Shown here: in pieces, positions 24,608-34,964 of the stretch
Numbering within the stretch: position 1 is the stretch's first letter
How the letters are laid out: each line of letters opens with the position of its first letter
Assembly: GCF_030272615.1 (NCBI RefSeq)
Contig: NC_081405.1
Coordinates: forward strand, 156,939,454 to 157,003,453
Length of the DNA: 64,000 nt
Direction: 5' to 3'
From: Cryptomeria japonica
Taxonomy: Eukaryota > Streptophyta > Pinopsida > Cupressales > Cupressaceae
Position numbers and translations under genes: made by a program
The notes under the pieces: model-generated
What the model was told of the DNA's origin: nothing
Databases searched by the model: none
What the model saw: the letters and a program-made list of their open reading frames with translations, nothing else

Positions 24608-24609
24608 AT

Positions 24610-24621
24610 TGGTATCAGAGC
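24610..24621 (+). other. Primer binding site of element D
   Basis: TGGTATCAGAGC, an exact tRNA-Met-type site, lies two bases after the LTR end. Confidence 0.9.
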
Positions 24622-24669
24622 TTGAATCTTGGAAAAGGGTTTAACCACCTGAAGAGAAAGATCTTAGCA

Positions 24670-25929
24670 ATGGAAGGCTACAAACAATCTTGGAGGATTG
24701 TGCATCTTCAAGAAGAGCTGGATAATGCAAATCAAGTGATTGCAGACATGTAGAGGCAAATGCAAAAATCTCTGAAAGTAAGGAGAAGATTATCTGATGA
24801 CTTGTAGGATTCTGAAGAGCTAGTAGAACAAATCGAGACATCATCTAAGAACAGTATATCTGAAGAAACTAAAGAAATGATTGGAATGTTGAAAGAAAAG
24901 AACAAAGCATTGGCTGATCAACTAAAAGCAATGAAAAGAGAACATGAACATTTCGGTACACAAATGACTGAAAATATAGATGCATTAAGGAGAACTGAGG
25001 ATAAAGCAAGAGATCTACAAAGAGAGAAACAACAACTTGAAGCTCTAGTATCTGATAAGGATGATGAAATCATGAGGTTAACCGGTATTCAACAAAATAT
25101 GACAGATCAACTAGGTTATGCTCATCATGAAGCAATTCTAAAGAATGATGAAAATTAATCATTGAAACTTGAAGTATCAAGGTTGACTGGTGAACTTGAA
25201 ACAGAAAACAAATCCAAAGAATCATTGGAGAAAAGTTATGAAGCATCAAAGATGTTGGATGAGGAACTGAATACAAGAAGACTCTACAAAGATGGAGGAC
25301 TCGGCTACAAAGGAATTAATACTACCGAGAAAGGAGAATCATCAAAACAAGCTGAAAAAAGAAATAACATCAAAAGGAAGAAGCCTATTTGCTACTACTG
25401 TGGAAATCAAGGTCATACTGCCAACATATGCCAAATCAGAAAAGGTAAGCAACCGAATATCTCTAAGTCCAATGGATATTGTTATAATTGCAATAAATAT
25501 GGTCACATACCTAATCAATGTAGAACAAAGTCTGTTAACAACCATCAGAAGGCAAAATTAAAAGGGTTTTGTAAAAACTGCAATAGATATGGACAGAGTA
25601 CCGAGAGATGCTGGTTTAAGCGAAAGAACTACATGAAGTATCCACACCGAGCAAACACTGGAGGTTATCAAACTTACATAGATTCTTACTAACAATATGC
25701 AATAGTACCATGGGATTACAATACGAGGATATGGTGCGAATGTTGTGGAAGATATGGACATATAAGTGCCAACTGTTTTATAAGGTTTGGAATGAACAAC
25801 CGGAGATCATGAAGAAATCTCGGTATGGCATGTTTTCATTGTCACAAAGATGGACATTTAGTTGGAGATTGCAGAGATCAACCAAGAAGAGACACTGAGG
25901 AGATAAAAGAAAAATTCAAGATGATTTGA
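24670..25929 (+). pseudogene. Element D ORF1: coiled-coil Gag-like protein with five CCHC knuckles
   Basis: From ATG 24670 the frame has 419 codons to TGA 25,927-25,929, with stops inside near 24,751, 24,805, 25,156, 25,690 and 25,829. The amino half is a charged coiled coil (KEKNKALADQLKAMKREH, LQREKQQLEALVSDKDDE). Five knuckles follow in the carboxyl half: CYYCGNQGHTANIC, CYNCNKYGHIPNQC, CKNCNRYGQSTERC (His now Gln), CECCGRYGHISANC and CFHCHKDGHLVGDC. Size and order match ORF1 of C, so the pair defines a family. RNA binding is inferred from the knuckles. Confidence 0.82.
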
Positions 25930-26527
25930 AAAAAGAAAGAAATTATGTCTGATAAAGAAAGCACCTTACCTACAGAGTTAGGTGCACCTATTTCAAATTA
26001 GTCAAGAAAAGGTATGAAGGGACTGCATTCTTTAAAAGTTAAATCATAATAGTTCCTATTTTATTATGAACATAATTCAAAATCTGCATAGTTAAGATGC
26101 AATCAGTCAATTTACATACTATATAGGAGACCTGTCAAGTCGGTGTATATAGGAAACCTGTCAAGTCGGTTAACAAAGAAAAGTTGAATACTCGATGAAA
26201 ATAGAAAATGAAGTAAATCGGTAAAAGGTGAACCAAGTGCATTTAATACCATGACCTAACTTGCACGGAGCCCGATAAGGTATTTTTGAGTACTTAAAAG
26301 TGTTTTCGTGGTCATTTTCATTCACCCAAGTTTTTGAGAAGCAGAGTAGAGCGAATCAAAGCAACCAAATTTCAGTCAGAGCGAATTTTCAAGGTATTTA
26401 CATCAATCTATTCACACTGTTTAGCTAGTTTCTGATCTAGTCAAATTGCTAGTATCTACCGAGTGTAAAGAGTAAGCTACTTGTAAACCCTAAGGATAAC
26501 CTGTCGAATTTTTACTCGAGATCTACC
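25930..26527 (+). other. Spacer between ORF1 and ORF2 of element D
   Basis: 598 bp with no convincing ORF, the equivalent of the 445-bp spacer in C. It carries a near-perfect direct repeat (about 26,125-26,172) of a segment ending CCTGTCAAGTCGGT. Confidence 0.6.
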
Positions 26528-29500
26528 ATGGCACCCAAGATCCAAGACCCTGTAGTTGTCCAAAATGTGGAGAAGCCATCTCTAAAGTATTCCCTAACTC
26601 CTAAAGTCACCTCAGAATCAGATGATAAAACTGCATTTTCACTCATCCCGGATTGAGTCTTATTGGTAGAAGATGTCATATTCTTTACCAAGTGCCATGT
26701 TGAGGAACTCGATCATGTAGAGATTAGTGACACATATGATGAACTGTGCACTAATGACAAACTGGATAGTAAATTTGAACATATCAGAATCAAGGGATTA
26801 ACTGAAGCCCTAGTCTATCCTCGTGTGTTCAAACCCCAATGGGTTAAGTTTGTATTGAGCAGAATACATGACGATTTCATGTGGCTACAAGAGAAACCAT
26901 TCAAGATCACGAAGGAAGTCATTCACCTGATCACCGGATATCCCATCTACGATCATGCTCGTGCACAGAAAATGATATCACAAAAGGAGCTAATTAGTCT
27001 AACCGGAGTAGAATCTGATTACTGAGGACTGAAATTGAATAATGTCACTGATGCTGAACTAAAATTTGCAATCAGAGTCATTGGTTACTATTTCTTCCAA
27101 TCTGCAAGGGAAAGCAGTGTACCATGTGTTGCAGTGGACCTGGCCTACAAAATAGTAAAGAAGGGAATGAAAGTAGACTTTTGTGAACAACTCGGCAAAA
27201 ACACTCAAGTTTGGTTCACTACTTGTCTGTATGTTTTTCTATTTTGAAAAGTTCTTTCCCTCAATCGGTAAAGTAGTATGGGAGCTACACCGACCTATCA
27301 CCCATCAAATCAATGATTACATCAAGAAGTTAGGAGATAACTTTAATGATGTCATGGATGATTACTTTAGCAAATTCCAAGAGAAAATGCACAACAAGTA
27401 TAGGATCCCACCACAGCTGGTTGAAAAATACAAGGACAATATTTATTTTGAAGTCAACACTGATTACTGCTATGTAAATGTTGTTGAACCAAGGATTCAG
27501 TCGTTGCAACCAATGGGTTATGAAATTGATCATGACATCACACATCAACAAATTGATGCCTACCTATCATTGCCAAGGCATGCAACTGAACTAAGGTATG
27601 GAACCTATGAAGAGGTAAAGAAGAAAGTAAAAATGAGCATTGTAGTTCCTAAGGCTACAAGGAAAGCAACAAAGATGATAAAAGCTTTATTTGAGAAATT
27701 CGGAGAAGAATCCTCATCTACACCTATCAAAGGCAATCTTGCCATTACCGAGGAAGAATCAAAAGCACAGGAGGCTGCAATAACATTGAGCACAGAGTTG
27801 CCAAAGGGAAAAGTTCTAAAAAGAAAGAAACAAGACATTTCAAAGACCCTACCAACTCCACCAACAAAGAGACCCAACACCAGAGCATCAGCTGCATCAC
27901 CGAGCAAGAAACAAAAGACTGTTGCCACTCCTAAGGTAACAAAGACTTACAAGAAATCTACTCAGAGACTCATTTTGGCAAAAGAGTAGAGTGATATAGA
28001 GTCTGATGATGCTAACAAATTCTAGATTGTGAAGAGCAAAAAGGCAAACATTCACAGTGTTGAAAACTTTTGTGCCAATCTTAAGGAATACGGTGGGTTT
28101 GCAGGATTCAGATATGTTAAGTATGAGTCTAGGAACAATGATGAGAAATGACAGATTGAAGAAGCTGTCATATGTACACTTCTGAAGTTTCGGTTACCAC
28201 CATTGGAACAAGCAAAGTCACTTCCAAGTGAACTCTACTCACATATTGATAACAGATGGAAATATGCAATGGATTTAGAGAGACAAATAAGAGAAAGAAG
28301 TCTTGTCCACTTATTTCCTGACATGTCCATAGCTGAAATCAAGGAGCATTTGTCCACATTCAATTCAAAATTTCTTGTGAAATAGAGAGCCTTATAATTG
28401 ATGAATGGGCTATATATTGACGTGGAGAATGAGACTAAGGCCAAGTGGCAGGAGATCTTCAAACAAAAGGATGTCGGTGAACAATCTCAAATTGAAATTG
28501 TTGATGTCACCGAGCAAGATCCAGATGTCACCGAGCAAGGTCCAGACCCGGTTGACACAATACAAATTGATGAAGATGTAATGGATGAAGCCGCACGGGA
28601 GCAAGAAATAATTGAAGGCACCACTTATGCAAAACTTGTGTCTAGTGAATCAGTCTTAGAACAAGTTCAGCCTTATCCGTTGGTGAAGCCAACAGTACCA
28701 ACCAAAGCCCCCAAGGACACCAAACAAGTTGCCAAAGGTAACAAATCTGAAGTTGTGGAAGATGCAGGTAACAAATCTGAAGCTGTAGCAGACATAACAA
28801 AAGATCAATCATCTCAGGGACAGACAAGCACAAAAAATATTATAGCAGAGACACCTAGCACCGAGCCATCCAAAGACACTGCAACTACTACAGGAACAGT
28901 GCAAAGTGTTGCATCTACCGAGCAACCTACCGAGGGACAGCACGCCTCACAAGCACTTGTCTTAGTGCCCTAGACAAAAGGAAAAGAGAAAAAGGTGAGA
29001 AAGCATGGTTTTAAATTTGACTTATCTAAACTGATTGTGTTGCCCAATGTCGACATCTCCAAATTAAAAGGGCAAGCACTCACTGAATCCAGTGAACTAT
29101 GCAAAGCAAAGGCCAAACAGGAGAAACAACTGGCAATACAGAAAAAGAACAAGGTACTTCAAAAGGTTAGGACATTGCTCACAGAAATGCTACCATCAGC
29201 AATAGTGTCAACCGATGCAGCCATCCATATTCAGTAGGATGAACTCCTTAATCAGATTGAAACATCCAGAGTTGATGCATCTGAATACCTAAGAAAGCTC
29301 AAGGATAGAGCTCACAGCAAAAATGATAGAGGAAGTCCAAAAATCAATTGTTGTTGGCAAGGTAAAACTTGTCAAATTCATTGCTGAGTTGACCCCTCAA
29401 CTCAAGTACATTCTTTATTTATTCCAAAAATTATGTACATTTTCTTTATTTATTAAAGACATCAAAAATAAAACTGATGCAATTGAGAAAGAGATCACCG

Positions 29501-29868
29501 ATCTCTCCTCCAAGTTGACCACTGAGCCTAATTCAGTTCAAACTTTTTACAAAAAGCTACAACAGCTCATGGCTCAACAGTTAGAACTGAGGAATGAAGA
29601 GCATAAAATTAGGATGGATATAATGACCCTTCAAACATTATTCCTTCCTCATCTCTCATCAGTCCAAGAGCAACTTAACCTAGCTACAAGCTTATCAACT
29701 ACCTAAGAGGGAAACACTCTTGATGGCTTGATATCACTCTTATCTGATATTCAAGCACAGAACTCATTAATGGAAAGTCTCAAGGACTCACTCTCAGTCG
29801 CCCTCACTGACGCCCGGACCAAGTATAAGACTATTTTTGATTAGTTACCGCCTCTAGATGCAAATTAA
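26528..29868 (+). pseudogene. Element D ORF2: conserved protein of unknown function
   Basis: ATG 26528 starts about 1,113 codons ending near 29,866. Stops occur at 26,654, 27,023, 27,987 and later. There is a frameshift with an apparent loss of about 18 residues near 27,195, and another frameshift near 29,315. The core matches ORF2 of C: VLSRIHDDFMWLQ, ITKEVIHLITGY, RVIGYYFFQ, FGSLLVCMFFYFEKFF and VVEPRIQSLQPMGY. Unlike C, the middle is Thr/Glu/Pro-rich (repeated VTEQDPD-like and NKSEVVEDAG-like units), not a Glu/Lys helix. The carboxyl end is again helical (IEKEITDLSSKLTTEP). No enzyme motif is recognised. Confidence 0.8.
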
Positions 29869-30229
29869 GTTTTTAATGTTTTTCAAAAAGGGGGAGTAAT
29901 ATTATGTTACTACACAGGGGAGGAAAGCCCAGCAAAGGGGGAGTAATTCTACACTTGGAGAATAGTACAGTTTTGATAACTCAATTTTGAGTATTGTATA
30001 TAAGGGGAGTCTACCGAGTAGAATATGCATAATATACAAAGCACACAAGTACAGTACAAAACCAAACCGAACATGCAAAATTTAGAGTTATGTATAGGAT
30101 AATGATAAGGGGAGTATATCTACATATACTATTGACTATTGTACATATTGTCAAGTATATATTTTTTTTGAGTTATGATTCTGTAAGTAGTTTTTGTCAA
30201 ACATCTCAACTAATGTCAAAAGGGGAGAT
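29869..30229 (+). other. Multiple purine tracts and polypurine tract of element D
   Basis: Five GGGGAG-type runs lie in about 340 bp (near 29,890, 29,935, 30,004, 30,109 and 30,221). The last, AAAAGGGGAGAT, abuts the LTR and is the polypurine tract. One internal run is followed a few bases later by TGTTACTACA, a near copy of the LTR start. Confidence 0.75.
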
Positions 30230-31419
30230 TGTTACTACTTATCAAATTCCCATTAGTTTCATATCCAAAGTCATACTATATTCTAGTCGGTTAGTGTTAT
30301 CGAATCATGCAGTCGGTACACATAGAGAAGTCGGTATGAACAGTCTAGTCGGTTACTGAAGAAAGCAGTCACAAAACACAGTATTCACCGAGCTATTTAC
30401 CGAGTAAAGGTTCATGGCTACCGAGTGGTAAAGTTAACTCACCGAGTTGATATTCACCGAGTGAAACATCTTACTAGATACATTAAACCTGGACATGCAC
30501 ATGAAAATGTGTTACAAGATCGAGGCACATCTAACCATTTTTTTGCATTGGAAATTGCACTAGGAGATTGTGCATGATTACAAGATCAATCTAACCTATG
30601 AGATATTTTGTTTAATCGAAGAATCTTTTTGTGAGATCGAAGCAATGAATCAGATCACCGTTGTAAGAGATCTATATATACAGCATGATTCTAGGGTTAG
30701 ACATAAGACATGATATGATGTGATAAGAGATGCAATGAGATAGTAGTGTGTATACATGAAGGAAGACTGTTACAAAGACACAGAGAGGTCACCGAGAAGG
30801 TTATCAGTGAACAGTCAAAGAATAAAGTAAATAGAAGGGTTTACCGAGTTTCATTATGGGTTACCAAGGTATGCTACAAGCTAGGTAATCTTATTCAGAG
30901 CACATAGAATCTACTTTAACATTTCAGATGTAAAGTTGCAGATATTTGTAATGATTATATTGTAATATTTTGAAGTTGTAAGAGAAACCTTTAAAAGGGT
31001 AAAAGACTCTGACCAAGTCTATAAATTGTAAATCCTTTAACCAAGTGCTACACTTATATAGTGTTGTACAAATCCTTTAGTAAGGTAGATCTAACTGATC
31101 TTAATACTCCTAATAGGGTAAGCTATCAGAAATAGCTAAATGTAGCTCTAACCGAGCATTCTTTATTATTGCAGTAGTGAAGTTGTGGGTGCCATCCCCA
31201 CCGCATTTTTTCTCTCTAACCAAGAGTTTTTGCGTGACCAAAATATATGTGTTATGGAGTGAATAATGTATGACTGTTATCTATTGATTATAGTTTTATT
31301 TTATGTTACTGCACTATTCTGTTTATGCATAATAGTAAGGTTATTACAAAGGAAAAGTTTTGGAGTACTAATTCACCCCTCCCCTCTCAGTACATTAGCT
31401 TTATATATTGGGCCTAACA
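30230..31419 (+). repeat. 3' LTR of element D
   Basis: 1,190 bp. The U3 part (30,285-30,475) keeps about nine ACCGAG/TCGGT motifs in some 190 bp, more intact than in the 5' LTR. Confidence 0.93.
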
Positions 31420-32053
31420 ACTCAAACTACTATGTACTGTAGTGGATGATCAGGTGCAGAGCTTGGAAGAAGCAGCTGAGGCAAATGTCAAGAAAGAGCA
31501 TCAAAAGGCTCTTAACATTGCTCTGGTGAAAAAGTTGAATGAGCTCTGGTTTGAACTGCTGAAAGACCAAAAGGATATAAGGAATGCTTTGGATGAGGGA
31601 AACTTGCTACTAAGAAAAATCTGTCAACCTCATCTATTCTACGATGATGTGCTAGCTAAGAAGCAAAAGCTTCAAATGGACTTACAGTCCTACATGAGCA
31701 CATTTAAGCCACCTTATGATTCCTTTGCAACATATGGGCAAACCGTTCACTGGTTCCAGATCCAGTCAGCCAAAATGGAGCAAGAGATCAGTACATGATC
31801 TAGAGATTTGTAGGAGCTACAACTGGTTTTACTTCCACGTTTGCAAATTCTTCAGAAGTGTTATCTGAACTTGGATGCCTTGATAGTTATGCAGGAGCTG
31901 AGCATAGTTGATGCCATGGAGGAACAGGTATACTAGATGCAAACAGAAAAAGAAGTGGCCACCTACTTACTTGAGTCCTGGTCTCTATCCATGAAACAAT
32001 TTTTGTAGGACTATAAATCAATTTTTGACAAGTATTATTCATTGTTGTCATAA
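31420..32053 (+). pseudogene. Element C ORF2, carboxyl-terminal part
   Basis: After D, the ORF2 frame resumes with LKLLCTVVDDQVQSLEEA and ends at 32,051-32,053. With 20,703-23,418, and one target duplication discounted, ORF2 of C is about 1,114 codons, nearly the length of D's ORF2. This part is mostly helical (KKEHQKALNIALVKKLNELW, KMEQEIST), with stops near 31,797, 31,812, 31,935 and 32,007. It has no catalytic motif. The carboxyl end of D's ORF2 is similarly helical. Confidence 0.78.
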
Positions 32054-32379
32054 ACTTTTTATATATATCAAATGGAAACAGGGTTGTTCAGCGGTACTTT
32101 GTCATTGTTGGCAAAGGGGGAGAAGTATTTTTTTTTGGAGACAAATAGGGAAAAGTATCTGATTTTAAAATTTTGATATATGTTTTGATATATGCTATAT
32201 GCTTTGATATCTCAATGTTTATGCTCTGTATGCAAAATTGCTATACATTGTGTTGATTAAGGGATATTGTATATGCTTAGGGGGAGCAATTTTGTTAATG
32301 GCATGTTTTTTGTTGTAAAACACTTAGATGTCAAAATTTTATTTTCCTAAGTGTTGCCATCAATGCCAAAGGGGGAGAT
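32054..32379 (+). other. 3' region and polypurine tract of element C
   Basis: Three AGGGGGAG runs lie near 32,116, 32,280 and 32,370. The last, CAAAGGGGGAGAT preceded by CATCAATGC, abuts the LTR and equals the tract of copia A. Confidence 0.8.
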
Positions 32380-33573
32380 TGTTGGCATTTTTGATGTTTA
32401 TGTTGTGATTGTCATTGATGGACACACACTTGTATTAAGATCCTCTTTATGTGTATGAGCTAGAGCTCAACCGGTATTTGTTCCAACCGGTATGTTGTAT
32501 TCTAGTCTTTAGACTATTGGTGATTTTGCAGAATGTGTTTCCCAGTCTGAAGTGGCATATCAACCCCAAGCAGTTCATAGATCTCAACCGGTACGAGGGA
32601 GCAAAGCGGCATAACACATTCTTACTAGTCTTCATTTTTGTCAAACTGGCGATCGGTATTTTGTATGAACTGGTAATATTCTGTGATGAGTTACCAACCC
32701 ACCAATTGATTGACGATGCCGACACACTGACGGTGCTTTTTGTGTCATGTTACTGAGTATGTCTAGATTCATTGAACCTAGGAAATTGTAATGTAATCCT
32801 ATTGGACCAACATGAAATCAGATTCCTTTAAAAGGACATCATGTCTAGGGTTTTGAGTTGTTGTAGTTGTTGTTGCTGAAAGGGACATCATGTCTAGGGT
32901 TTTGAGTTGTTGTAGTTGTTGTTGCTGAAAGGGTTTATGTTGTGGCTAGGGTCTAAGGTGGTTGTTGAGTTGTTGTAAGAGCGATCTTATCTGATAAGAT
33001 CAAGTTGTAACAGAAAGAGATAGAGAAGATTGAAGTAATGCTGAAATGCATCAGTAGTGAGCTATACTGGATCTAACCAAGCAGTTTGTGCTATTAGATA
33101 GATCAAACACTTGTTGATTACTCACATCTTTGACAAGTCTGTCGCCCTTAACCGGGTAGGCCCAAAAGCCTTTGTAAAATCCTCTAACAAGTTGGTTCTC
33201 TTCTATGAATCTAAAATCCTCTAACAAGGTAGTCTTTAATTGGACCTATCTCCTAACAGAGATTGAGATTCCTAATAGGATCTGTTCTGGTGAAGAACAT
33301 TGTAAGACCTTAACCGATCTAGTTTCTATTCTGCAGATAGTGACTTGTGAGTTCCATCTCACTGTGGTTTTTCCCAATTGGGTTTCCACGTCAAATATCT
33401 TGTGTTATGGTTGTATTGCTTTTGTGGGTGAATTCTTTATTCGCATTTTGGTTTACATGTGTGATAACTGGTCTGTCTGTTAGACTGTTTTACCGGTTTA
33501 TCTTCAGACTGTTTAAGTGTTTAAGTACAGAGATTTTTGGCATGCTAATTCACCCCCCTCTTAGTATTCATCA
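32380..33573 (+). repeat. 3' LTR of element C
   Basis: 1,194 bp. It differs from the 5' LTR by a 49-bp tandem duplication (32,835-32,932), by loss of about 25 bp equivalent to 18,064-18,088, and by numerous transitions, so C is old. Confidence 0.93.
32835..32932 (+). repeat. 49-bp tandem duplication in the 3' LTR of C
   Basis: Two identical adjacent 49-bp units begin GACATCATGTCTAGGG. The 5' LTR has only one, so the duplication arose after insertion. Confidence 0.92.
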
Positions 33574-33578
33574 GTTTT
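33574..33578. repeat. Target site duplication of element C, right copy
   Basis: GTTTT is identical to 17,753-17,757. Confidence 0.88.
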
Positions 33579-34964
33579 CTCAATCTATAAATGTTGTTTT
33601 CAATTTCTATCTATATACATGCCAAAAAGTTACAAAAATACATTGGAAATAAACACAGACATTTTGATATTTTGATCTTAATGTTGATATTTTTGCGGTA
33701 AGAAGACAAAGCAAACAAGAAGACACAGTGTCTAAATTTGTTTTTGTCCAAATATGAGCACAATGTGTATGTTTAATAGGCCAAAAAAATCCACTTTCCA
33801 TGGTTCTTTAACACAAATGAATACACTTCAAACACTTCTTATCCCTAAGGTCAGGGTCTCATGGCAATAACTTTAGCCCACATCTTGGAATCTTTGTCAA
33901 CTCAAATGTAAGGACACCTTAATGGGGTGCATACACTATTTTGTCTATTCAAGAGAGGATAGATAGGGGCCTCTAGGACTAGAAGGATGACCCAATCATG
34001 CTCTCCTCAGAAAGCCACAAGTAGCTTATGCTAAGCTAAGGATTCTTGTCTCATCTCAAGGGATCCTCAGTGTGAGTATCTTGGGGGAAAATCCAGCTAT
34101 ACCCTTGCACTAAAATTATCATGATGTTTGGTCAAAAATAGGGTGGTCCACTACTAAAGTTTCTAGTCACAATTTGGGGTTATTAGCACCTTGCAAGCAT
34201 CCAAATCAGCCTTACTTAGAATATGAAACTCTTTTTAGATTGAAGAGTACGACAGAAGCTAATACCAGTTGGGTTACGACTTTTGTCTCTACCCTTTTTT
34301 ATATAGCAGACCAGAGGAAAGTACTGCTTGAATCGCTCTTGGGGTGAGTACTTTTTTGCACCAAGGTAGGCTCTCTAAAAATAAAAGAGATTCTTAATGA
34401 TTTCTCTTAAACCCAAGATCCATGAAGGTGAGGGGAGAGGATACAATCATTAAACACCTAGGATTCTACAAGAGATTAGGAATGTGCTCCAAACACTTCG
34501 AACAAGTTGTTCTTTTTAATGCACCAATGAAAATGTTTTCTAATCTATTAAAAACAAGCACTCTCCTAAATTACCCCTACAAGAACAAATATATTAGTAG
34601 TTTTCAAAATACCTCAACCTGCAACGAAAAGGATTAGAACACAAATTAAGATCAAAGGGGCCTTCTAAAAATGAATTTGAATGCTTAAATCTTTGGCCAA
34701 CCTATACAACACAGGCATAGAAAAATAGACCACAAACGCATCAGAAGTTAGCAAAAATGCTAAAATATTTGAACCCTAAATACGGCAGGACAAGCCACAA
34801 ACGTGATAAAACCTGACAAAAACGCACCAAAAACTTGCAACTTAGAAAAATTAACAAAAGAAAACATGCAGTAGGACTAATAATAGACAATACGATCTAA
34901 CAAAAATGGAATAAGACAGACCACAGATGTGCTAAGATAGAAAACTATAAAATCAAGAACCCTA
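33579..34964. other. Unassigned sequence before the tandem duplication
   Basis: No gene is recognised. From about 34,650 onward the sequence is A-rich, with recurring short motifs such as CAAAAACG and AAAAATGC at irregular 20-30-bp spacing. This texture continues into the duplicated block. Confidence 0.5.

Larger units (their letters stand above)
23419..31419 (+). mobile_element. LTR element D: sister of C, nested in ORF2 of C
   Basis: An 8,001-bp plus-strand element with LTRs of 1,189 and 1,190 bp, a primer site, ORF1, ORF2, multiple purine tracts and a final polypurine tract. Removing D and one target duplication restores the reading frame of C's ORF2 (joining 23,418 to 31,425), so D inserted into an existing C. 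The gene layout equals that of C, with no protease, integrase, RT or RNase H signature visible. Stops and two frameshifts show that the copy is dead. Confidence 0.92.
17758..33573 (+). mobile_element. LTR element C: two ORFs, no visible pol; hosts element D
   Basis: The element has two LTRs (1,172 and 1,194 bp) with TG...CA ends, a tRNA-Met-type primer site, a polypurine tract and a perfect GTTTT target duplication. Without the nested element D and one D target duplication it is about 7.8 kb. Inside are a Gag-like ORF1 and a long ORF2 of unknown function. I find no Asp-Ser/Thr-Gly protease, no integrase HHCC or DDE pattern, no YVDD box and no RNase H. It therefore looks non-autonomous. The signals shared with copia A point to copia-type mobilisation, which is inference. 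Confidence 0.9.

Noticed and set aside
17758-33573. One 15.8-kb giant retrotransposon with four ORFs
   Set aside because: The inner LTR pair with its own primer site, polypurine tract and near-identical flanking pentamers shows a nested insertion. Removing it restores the ORF2 frame.
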